Of a stretch of DNA of 13,298 bases, positions 7,589 through 13,298 are shown one piece after another. Both the position numbers and the translations under genes were made by a program. Position 1 is the stretch's first letter. Each line of letters begins with the position of its first letter. Source of the DNA: Opitutaceae bacterium UBA3033 (lineage in GTDB: Bacteria; Verrucomicrobiota; Verrucomicrobiia; Opitutales; Opitutaceae); contig DFDG01000035.1 of the NCBI GenBank assembly GCA_002367815.1, forward strand, positions 404 through 13,701. The letters are read 5' to 3'. The notes below the pieces were generated by a model that saw only the letters and a list, made by a program, of their open reading frames with translations, was not told where the DNA came from and did no database searches.

Positions 7589-7640
7589 TCCTGTCTGACA
7601 TTTTCCAGTGCATAATACCCCAACTGTCCGAGTGAGCTTC

Positions 7641-7646
7641 ATTATC
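7641..7646 (+). promoter_or_regulatory. Third ATTATC half-site
   Basis: ATTATC here lies exactly 19 bp before the ATTATC of repeat copy 2 and in the same orientation, about two helical turns. With the following CA it shares eight bases (ATTATCCA) with copy 1 and its flank. AraC-family proteins commonly bind direct half-sites about two turns apart, so this pair may be a regulator site next to the isomerase gene. The operator role is inference. Confidence 0.35.
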
Positions 7647-7653
7647 CAATGGA

Positions 7654-7665
7654 GCCGATATTATC
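7654..7665 (+). repeat. 12-bp direct repeat copy 2 (candidate AraC operator)
   Basis: GCCGATATTATC, exactly as at 7553-7564 and offset from it by 101 bp. It ends 9 bp before the ATG of the isomerase gene. On the minus strand it also reads GATAAT, close to a -10 hexamer, so it may double as part of the regulator's promoter. Confidence 0.5.
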
Positions 7666-7674
7666 TAGCCCACC

Positions 7675-9303
7675 ATGAAAAAATCTGCCAAAAAAACCAT
7701 TCTCCTCATCGCCAATGGCGATCTGCGCCCCGCCGCCAATGAATTCACCTGGCCCTTCCAGAAAGCGATGGAACGCCAGCTCACCGCCGCCGTGGCCATG
7801 CTCGGCTACCAGCTGGTCCGCGCCCATCCCTACAAATCGAAATTGAAGCACGGCTTCATCGGTTCGCAAAAAGAGGGCATGGAGATTTTCTCCAAAATTG
7901 ATCCCCAAACCCCGATCATCATTGCCGAGGCCGTCTGGCAATATTCCCACCACATCCTGCACGGGCTCATCTCGCACCAGGCCCCGATCCTCACGGTCGC
8001 CAACTGGTCGGGCAGCGCGCCCGGTCTTGTCGGCATGCTCAATCTCAATGGCTCACTAACCAAGGCCGGCGTTAAATATTCCACCCTCTGGAGCCGCGAC
8101 TTCACCGACGACTTTTTCCTCAGCAACCTGCAGCAGTGGCTGGAAACCGGTGCAGTCAAACATGCGACCAAGCACGTCAAATCACTGGCTCGTTGCAAGG
8201 TGCCGCCGAAGGCCAAGGCCATCGCCAAACAAATCGCCGATGATTTGCGCAAAAACAAATCCATCATGGGGGTCTTCGACGAAGGCTGCATGGGCATGTA
8301 TAACGCGATCATCCCCGATGAATTGTTGTTCAAATGCGGGGTCTACAAAGAGCGCCTCTCACAATCCGCGCTCTACTTTGGTGCGACGCAAGTCAGCGAT
8401 AAGGAAGCCAAGGCGGTGTTCAAATGGCTCACCGACAAGGGTATGAAATTTCGGTTCGGCCAAGACACCGAAAACGAACTCACTCGAGAGCAGGTCCTCT
8501 GGCAGTGCAAAACTTATGTTGCCGCGCTGCGCATCGCCGACGAATTCGGCTGCGAGACCATCGGCATCCAGTATCAGCAGGGCCTCAAAGACTTGTTGCC
8601 CGCCTCCGATCTGGTGGAAGGCATACTCAACAATTCCGATCGTCCACCCGTCACCAACGCCGAGGGTCGGATCATCCGAGACGGTGAGCCGCTCACCCAC
8701 TTCAACGAAGTCGATGAATGCGCCGGACTCGACGGTCTCTTCACCAACCGGGTGCATAAACTCCTTGGCCAACCGGTGGAAAACACCCTGCACGATTTGC
8801 GCTGGGGCGATTACGACCCCACCGGCACGACCAACGAATATGTTTGGGTGTTTCTCATCTCCGGCAGCGCTCCACCAGCCCATCACATTGATGGCTACAA
8901 GGGCACCGACTCGTTGCGCCAACCCAAGATGTATTTCCGGCTTGGCGGCGGCACCGTGCGTGGCATCGCCAAACCCGGCGAGATTGTTTGGAGCCGGGTT
9001 TTTGTAGAAGGAGGCAAGCTCAAGATGGATCTCGGCCGCGCCAAAGTCATTAGTCTGCCGCGCGAAGAAACCGAACGGCGGTGGCAGGAAACCACCGAGC
9101 AATGGCCCATCATGCATGCCGTCACTTACGGTGTTTCACGTGACCAATTGATGGGTCGCCATAAGGCCAACCACATTCAGGTGGCCTACGCCAATTCCGC
9201 CGCAGAGGCCGACCTCGCGGTGTACACCAAGGCGGCACTCGCGGCCAATCTCGGTCTCGAAGTCTCGCTCTGCGGCACCAAGGCCAACGGTAGAGCTTTT
9301 TAG
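7675..9303 (+). CDS. L-fucose isomerase-like sugar isomerase
   Basis: A 542-residue cytoplasmic protein resembling the L-fucose/L-arabinose isomerase family, which interconverts aldoses and ketoses with a divalent metal (L-fucose to L-fuculose in FucI). Recognisable parts are the N-terminal alpha/beta region (ILLIANGDLRPA; TVANWSGSAPGLVG at 107-120), the segment GVFDEGCMGMYNAIIPDE (199-216), and a C-terminal HKANHIQVAY (496-505). E. coli FucI is 591 residues, so this is a shorter, divergent member; I could not assign the metal ligands with certainty. L-fucose, D-arabinose or another sugar are all possible. The ATG has no Shine-Dalgarno sequence. It diverges from the AraC-family gene over a repeat-bearing region, and a strong terminator follows it. 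No fuculokinase or fuculose-phosphate aldolase gene lies in the window. Confidence 0.82.
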   Translation: MKKSAKKTILLIANGDLRPAANEFTWPFQKAMERQLTAAVAMLGYQLVRAHPYKSKLKHGFIGSQKEGMEIFSKIDPQTPIIIAEAVWQYSHHILHGLISHQAPILTVANWSGSAPGLVGMLNLNGSLTKAGVKYSTLWSRDFTDDFFLSNLQQWLETGAVKHATKHVKSLARCKVPPKAKAIAKQIADDLRKNKSIMGVFDEGCMGMYNAIIPDELLFKCGVYKERLSQSALYFGATQVSDKEAKAVFKWLTDKGMKFRFGQDTENELTREQVLWQCKTYVAALRIADEFGCETIGIQYQQGLKDLLPASDLVEGILNNSDRPPVTNAEGRIIRDGEPLTHFNEVDECAGLDGLFTNRVHKLLGQPVENTLHDLRWGDYDPTGTTNEYVWVFLISGSAPPAHHIDGYKGTDSLRQPKMYFRLGGGTVRGIAKPGEIVWSRVFVEGGKLKMDLGRAKVISLPREETERRWQETTEQWPIMHAVTYGVSRDQLMGRHKANHIQVAYANSAAEADLAVYTKAALAANLGLEVSLCGTKANGRAF

Positions 9304-9334
9304 ACCTGCGTCACCCGTCCGTATTCCCTACTTC

Positions 9335-9369
9335 AACAGGACGGCCCGGTGCCGTCCTGTTTTGTTTTT
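9335..9369 (+). terminator. Intrinsic terminator after the isomerase gene
   Basis: AACAGGACGGC (9335-9345) pairs fully with GCCGTCCTGTT (9351-9361) around a 5-nt loop, and a T-rich tract TTTGTTTTT follows. The 11-bp stem starts 31 bp after the isomerase stop codon. It should separate the isomerase transcript from the hydrolase gene set. Confidence 0.93.
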
Positions 9370-9403
9370 GCCACCCGCACGGGAACAAGGCGTTATCATC
9401 ATC

Positions 9404-10471
9404 ATGAAGCCACCACTGTCCGACCCTCCGCAGGAATCTGAACCTACCCGGCTTCCGCGGGATAACCTCCTGCTGTTTCACACCCCGGAAGATGCAATCG
9501 CCCCGGTCCAAACCACCGAAGATTGGTTGCAACGTCGGGCCGAAATCGTGCGCGGCATGGAAAGTGTCATGGGACAATTTTCCGGTCCGGAATCTCCCTT
9601 GCGCGTTGAGCTTGATGTGAAGGTTGAAGAGGAAATTGATCGCGGCACCTACGTTCTGCGACGCATCACCTATCAATCGGAGCCCGAGTCCCGCACGCCG
9701 GCCTTTCTCTGCATCCCCAAAGCCGCATTGAAGGAAAATGCCGCCGATTTTCCCGCCGTGCTGTGTTTGCACCCCACTGACTTCAAATTCGGCGCCGGGG
9801 TCGTGGTAGGACTCGGCGGCAAAACCAATCGTCAATACGCCAGTGAACTTGCGGCCCGTGGTTTCGTGACCATCGCACCTGCCTATCCGCATCTCGCCAA
9901 CTACAAACCCGATCTGGCTGGCCTCGGCTATGTCAGCGGCACCATGAAAGCCATCTGGGACAACACGAGGGCTCTCGATCTGCTCGCATCACTTCCTTTC
10001 GTGAAACCCGGGAACTTCGGCGTCATCGGTCATTCGCTCGGCGGACACAATGCAGTATTTACAGCGGTCTTCGACCCTCGCCTCGTCGCCATCGCGTCAA
10101 GTTGCGGTCTCGACTCCTTTCTCGATTATGCCAGCGGGAAACCTGAACTCTGGAAAAACGGCCAAGGCTGGACGCAGGATCGCTACATGCCACGCTTGGG
10201 TAATTACGCCGGACGACTCGCAGAAATTCCCTTTGATTTTCATGAACTCATCGGTGCGCTCGCCCCACGAAAGGTCTTCATCAGTGCACCATTCAATGAT
10301 GACAATTTCTCATGGGAATCGGTCGATCGCATCGTCGAGGCCGCGCGGCCCATCTTCAAACTCTACGGCTCTGCGGATTTCCTGCGCGTCGAGCATCCCG
10401 ACTGCGCCCACGATTTTCCCAATGATCAACGTGAATTGGCCTACCGTCTGTTTACGGCGGTGTTGAAATAG
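9404..10471 (+). CDS. Alpha/beta-hydrolase-fold esterase or peptidase-like enzyme
   Basis: A 355-residue alpha/beta hydrolase. The nucleophile elbow is GHSLGG (Ser211), the general base is likely His336 in DCAHDFP, and the acid is probably Asp299 or Asp300 in APFNDD. The core begins near PAVLCLHPTDF (117-127), preceded by a region of about 100 residues (DWLQRRAEIVRGMESVMG and strands) typical of the acetyl-xylan-esterase/dienelactone-hydrolase-like group. There is no signal peptide, so it acts in the cytoplasm, perhaps removing acyl groups from imported sugars; this is inference. The start is the ATG at 9404; the frame runs back to a TTG at 9362, but that lies inside the terminator. The glycerate kinase gene follows after 10 bp, which implies one transcript. 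Confidence 0.83.
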   Translation: MKPPLSDPPQESEPTRLPRDNLLLFHTPEDAIAPVQTTEDWLQRRAEIVRGMESVMGQFSGPESPLRVELDVKVEEEIDRGTYVLRRITYQSEPESRTPAFLCIPKAALKENAADFPAVLCLHPTDFKFGAGVVVGLGGKTNRQYASELAARGFVTIAPAYPHLANYKPDLAGLGYVSGTMKAIWDNTRALDLLASLPFVKPGNFGVIGHSLGGHNAVFTAVFDPRLVAIASSCGLDSFLDYASGKPELWKNGQGWTQDRYMPRLGNYAGRLAEIPFDFHELIGALAPRKVFISAPFNDDNFSWESVDRIVEAARPIFKLYGSADFLRVEHPDCAHDFPNDQRELAYRLFTAVLK

Positions 10472-10481
10472 TTTTCCAGCC

Positions 10482-11657
10482 ATGCGCGTCCTCATTGCCT
10501 TTGACAAATTCAAAGACTCCCTCACGGCACCGGTTGCTTGTGATGTGGCCGCGGCCACGGTTAAAAGACAAAGACCGGACTGGACCGTTGATCTTTGTCC
10601 GCTCACCGATGGCGGCGAGGGTTTTGCCGAAATTCTGACCCGCGCCAGCCAAGGAGAGATACTTCACCATGCAGTAACCGGACCTCGCGGACATCCCGTC
10701 GAAGCCACCATCGGTATGGTGAAATGGGAGAATATTCCCCTACCGGTTCGTGCTTTGTTGAATCTACCGCATAAACTATCACCACAGAGCAAGATAGCCC
10801 TGATCGAAATGGCCACCGCCAGTGGCCTCGCTTTGCTGCCCCAATCCGGGCGTGATCCATGGCAGACGACATCATATGGAACTGGTGAACTCATCATGTA
10901 TGCTAGCTCGAACGGTGCGGAGGCTATTCTGCTGGGAGTCGGAGGCAGTGCCACCAATGATCTTGGTATCGGCGCCCTCAATGCGATGGGGCTTCAGTTT
11001 CAGAATCAGCAATATAAGCCAATCTCGCCACCCGTGCCTGCAACGTGGGCCGATATCGCGCAAATCTCCGGACAAATATCTGCATCCATTCCGCCCATCC
11101 GGATTGCCTGCGATGTGGCCAATCCCTTGCTTGGTCCCACGGGGGCCGCAGCGATTTATGGTCCCCAAAAGGGTCTCAAACCCGAAGACCTCGCCCTATT
11201 GGAAAATGAAAGTGCACGCCTCGCCACCCTGCTTTGCACGCACCATCAAAAACCCACAAAGTTGATGGCCGCACCGGGTGCGGGCGCAGCGGGCGGCATC
11301 GCATTTGGGTTGATGACGGCCGCCAACGCACAATTACTGCCCGGGGCCGAATTCGTCTCGGCATGGCTGGATCTTGAATCGCATCTCGCTCAGGCGGATT
11401 TGGTCATCACCGGAGAAGGAAACTTTGATGCGAGCTCACTGAACGGCAAGGGTCCCGGTGCGATCGCCATGCGGGCACTGGATCTAGGGAAAATTGTCCA
11501 TGTATTTGCGGGCAAAATCGATCCCCTCATGTCACCACAGGCCAATCTGCATCTGCATGCCATCACCCCCAGTTCAATGCCATTAACCGAGGCCTTAAGT
11601 TCAGCGTCACTGTTGCTAACCAAAGCCATCGGCTCCACTTTCCCGGATAATGTCTGA
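10482..11657 (+). CDS. Glycerate kinase (GarK/GlxK type)
   Basis: A 391-residue kinase of the family that phosphorylates D-glycerate with ATP, feeding it into glycolysis as 2- or 3-phosphoglycerate (E. coli GarK and GlxK are about 380 residues). Family motifs run in order: AFDKFKDSL (6-14), PLTDGGEGF (40-48), GVGGSATNDLGIG (152-164), DVANPLLGPTGAAAIYGPQK (211-230), PGAGAAGGIAFGL (265-277) and ITGEGNFDASSLNGKGP (309-325). In the last motif FDASSLNG is a slightly unusual variant. The kinase starts 10 bp after the hydrolase stop and overlaps the DUF2062 gene by 8 bp. No ribosome binding site is evident, so expression likely depends on upstream translation. The usual tartronate or glycolate partner genes are absent from the window. 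Confidence 0.92.
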   Translation: MRVLIAFDKFKDSLTAPVACDVAAATVKRQRPDWTVDLCPLTDGGEGFAEILTRASQGEILHHAVTGPRGHPVEATIGMVKWENIPLPVRALLNLPHKLSPQSKIALIEMATASGLALLPQSGRDPWQTTSYGTGELIMYASSNGAEAILLGVGGSATNDLGIGALNAMGLQFQNQQYKPISPPVPATWADIAQISGQISASIPPIRIACDVANPLLGPTGAAAIYGPQKGLKPEDLALLENESARLATLLCTHHQKPTKLMAAPGAGAAGGIAFGLMTAANAQLLPGAEFVSAWLDLESHLAQADLVITGEGNFDASSLNGKGPGAIAMRALDLGKIVHVFAGKIDPLMSPQANLHLHAITPSSMPLTEALSSASLLLTKAIGSTFPDNV

Positions 11658-12315
11658 TGAGCACTCAATAAAAGAAAGACACGCCCGCTTCCGCATTTGG
11701 AAGCAGGTGCTGCGCTATGTCCCGCGTCGGGCTGCGATCCATCGCTATCCCTTGGTAGGACGCTTTGCGGAGATTGCCCGGAAACGCTCCTTTTTGTGGA
11801 CCTTTAAAATGCCCCAACTTCGACCGGCATTCTATGCCGGCGCGATTCTGTCCTTCATGCCGGTGATGGGGGTGCAACTCCCCGTCGCTTTCATTCTGGC
11901 CCTGCTCCTGCGGGCCAATTTTATGATATTGGGCGGCCTGCAGTTCATCACCAACCCGGTTACGGCCGCGCCCATCTACTACGCCACCCACCAATTAGGG
12001 AAAAATGTAATTGCGTGGTCAGGATTCGGGGCGGCCATTGATGTGGAAGAAAACATCGATATTAACAGCGGAGAATCAGACCGATCAAAGTTGGCCACTC
12101 CCATCCTGGTCGAGCATACCGAAAATGACATTCATTGGGGTAGACGCATCGGCACGGCTATAAACGCATTGGTGATTGGGGGAGCAATATGTGGAACCTT
12201 GCTGGGGGTGCTGCTCGATTTTTCCTGGCGTATGCTGGCGGAACGTCTCGGTCCCATCCATTTGCACCTCCGGCGAGGTTCCCGCTCGACGGAACCTACC
12301 GGACCGCCAAAGTAA
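11650..12315 (+). CDS. DUF2062 inner-membrane protein
   Basis: A 221-residue protein with the DUF2062 pattern: a polar, basic N-terminus, then RPAFYAGAILSFMPVMGVQL (58-77), LALLLRANFMILGG and the signature FITNPVTAAPIYYATHQLG (99-117). Hydrophobic segments lie at about 60-77, 79-100 and 169-191, with an acidic soluble stretch (131-160) before the last one. DUF2062 proteins are uncharacterised small membrane proteins, sometimes found with cell-envelope or glycosyltransferase genes. The ATG lies inside the end of the glycerate kinase gene (8-bp overlap in another frame), a layout typical of translational coupling. GGAT lies just upstream. The NamZ-like lipoprotein gene follows after 9 bp, which agrees with an envelope role, but the function is unknown. 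Confidence 0.85.
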   Translation: MSDEHSIKERHARFRIWKQVLRYVPRRAAIHRYPLVGRFAEIARKRSFLWTFKMPQLRPAFYAGAILSFMPVMGVQLPVAFILALLLRANFMILGGLQFITNPVTAAPIYYATHQLGKNVIAWSGFGAAIDVEENIDINSGESDRSKLATPILVEHTENDIHWGRRIGTAINALVIGGAICGTLLGVLLDFSWRMLAERLGPIHLHLRRGSRSTEPTGPPK

Positions 12316-12324
12316 CCATCGCTC

Positions 12325-13298
12325 ATGCTTGGCAATACCCGGGTCCCGCCCTTAAACAATTTACTCACCCTGTTTGTTTTGCTGGTTGGTATGCTTGGCT
12401 GTAGCTCAAGTCAGCCACCGACCAGACCGGCTCAATCACCTTCACGTCCGGCTAGGCCCACGAGTCCGGCCCCGGTGCTCCATCAGACGCCGGCCAATGA
12501 AATTCAGTTTCCCGTCATGCTCGGCATTGATGTGTTGGAGGCGCAGGGTTTCGCCGCGATCAAAGGCAAGCGGATCGGTCTACTCACTCATCCCGCCGGA
12601 GTGAATCGGCGCGGAGTCAGTTCCATTGATGTTCTGCGGCGCGCGCCCGGAGTGCAGCTCGTCGCACTTTTCGGACCGGAACACGGTATCTACGGCGACG
12701 TGAAAGCTTCGACCAATATTGATGACTCCGTTGATAAACGCACCGGCCTGCCGGTCTACTCACTTCACGGCGTGCATCGCAAACCGACCAAGAAAATGCT
12801 TACCGGCATTGATGCCATGGTCATTGACCTGCAGGACATCGGCACCCGCAGCTACACCTTTGTCAGTGCCATGCTTTACACCATGGCGGCGTGCTTCGAG
12901 AACAACGTTGAAGTCATTGTGCTCGACCGACCCAATCCCTTGGGTGGCCTGAAAGTGGATGGTCCGCCGCTGGATGCACAGTGGAAAAGTTACGTCGGCG
13001 TATTTCGCGTGCCCTATGTTCACGGGCTCACGATCGGTGAACTGGCCCGAATGGCCAAGGAAGCCCCCGGCATCATGCAGGTGCCCGGTGCCACCGGAAT
13101 CAATGTATCCGAAGCGGTGCGTGCACGCGGCAAACTCAACATCATCTCCATGCGCGGATGGCGGCGCAGCATGCGCTGGCCGGAGACCGGGTTGAAGTGG
13201 ATTCCCACCTCACAATACATTCAGGACTTTGCCGCGGTGATCGGTTATCCAATGACCGGACTGGGCACCGAATTAGGCAGTTTCAGTCACGGTTTTCC
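12325..13298 (+). CDS. DUF1343/NamZ-like lipoprotein, 3' end beyond the right edge
   Basis: An open frame of 324 codons from the ATG at 12325 runs off the window. The N-terminus is a signal peptide with a hydrophobic core (LLTLFVLLVG) and a lipobox-like MLGC at 23-26, slightly unusual because it has Met at -3 and Leu at -2. A Pro/Ser/Arg-rich linker (about 27-55) follows, so the protein is probably a lipid-anchored envelope enzyme. The DUF1343 domain starts near VMLGIDVLE (64-72) and shows KRIGLLTHPAGVN, LFGPEHGIYGD (115-125), DLQDIGTRSYTF (168-179), LDRPNPLGG (200-208) and VHGLTIGELA. The characterised relative is Bacillus NamZ (YbbC), an exo-beta-N-acetylmuramidase (GH171), so release of MurNAc from peptidoglycan fragments is plausible. 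It is the last visible member of the hydrolase/kinase/DUF2062 set, 9 bp after the preceding stop. Confidence 0.88.
   Translation, partial: MLGNTRVPPLNNLLTLFVLLVGMLGCSSSQPPTRPAQSPSRPARPTSPAPVLHQTPANEIQFPVMLGIDVLEAQGFAAIKGKRIGLLTHPAGVNRRGVSSIDVLRRAPGVQLVALFGPEHGIYGDVKASTNIDDSVDKRTGLPVYSLHGVHRKPTKKMLTGIDAMVIDLQDIGTRSYTFVSAMLYTMAACFENNVEVIVLDRPNPLGGLKVDGPPLDAQWKSYVGVFRVPYVHGLTIGELARMAKEAPGIMQVPGATGINVSEAVRARGKLNIISMRGWRRSMRWPETGLKWIPTSQYIQDFAAVIGYPMTGLGTELGSFSHGF

Noticed and set aside
6731..7615. A 294-codon plus-strand open frame opposite the AraC-family gene
   Set aside because: The minus strand encodes an unmistakable AraC DNA-binding domain; this frame has no recognisable content.
7595..7616. 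CTGACA and CATAAT as an isomerase promoter
   Set aside because: The spacing between the hexamers is only 10 bp, too short for a standard sigma-70-type promoter.
8359..9117. A 252-codon minus-strand open frame inside the isomerase gene
   Set aside because: It is antisense to a well-supported gene, with low-complexity translation and no domain.

Overview
The window looks like a chromosomal segment of a free-living, polysaccharide-using member of Verrucomicrobiota (perhaps Opitutae). This is inferred from the gene families: a GxGYxYP putative glycoside hydrolase, a DUF1343/NamZ-type lipoprotein, and a fucose-isomerase-like enzyme beside an AraC regulator. The generally weak Shine-Dalgarno sequences and mid-range GC fit as well. 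No rRNA, tRNA, CRISPR array, insertion sequence, phage gene or plasmid gene was seen.

Layout. Left edge: a protein of unknown function (minus, cut by the window) diverges across a 137-bp gap from a SAM-dependent methyltransferase (plus). That gene meets a TrmH/SpoU RNA methyltransferase (minus) stop to stop with no gap. A minus-strand block then runs leftward from about 7590 to 1325. In transcription order it is an AraC-family regulator, a short-chain dehydrogenase/reductase, RlmM (23S rRNA 2'-O-methyltransferase), a small secreted protein, the secreted GxGYxYP protein with a strong intrinsic terminator behind it, and the TrmH-family gene. From 7675 rightward a plus-strand block carries the fucose-isomerase-like enzyme with its own intrinsic terminator. 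A tightly packed set follows: alpha/beta hydrolase, glycerate kinase, DUF2062 membrane protein and a NamZ-like lipoprotein that leaves the window.

How the genes may work together. The AraC regulator, the isomerase and the dehydrogenase look like a sugar-use locus. The divergent regulator/isomerase region holds an exact 12-bp direct repeat and a third related half-site, which make good candidate operators. The GxGYxYP protein and its small secreted partner overlap by 4 bp and probably act together outside the cytoplasm on glycans. The hydrolase/glycerate kinase/DUF2062/NamZ-like set is spaced like an operon; its last product is probably a lipid-anchored muramidase-type enzyme, and why it sits with glycerate kinase is unclear.

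Limits. All family calls come from reading motifs, not from searches. Several start codons are uncertain because few genes have a clear ribosome binding site. No clearly novel multi-gene system was seen. The best leads are the repeat-bearing AraC/isomerase control region and the secreted GxGYxYP pair.
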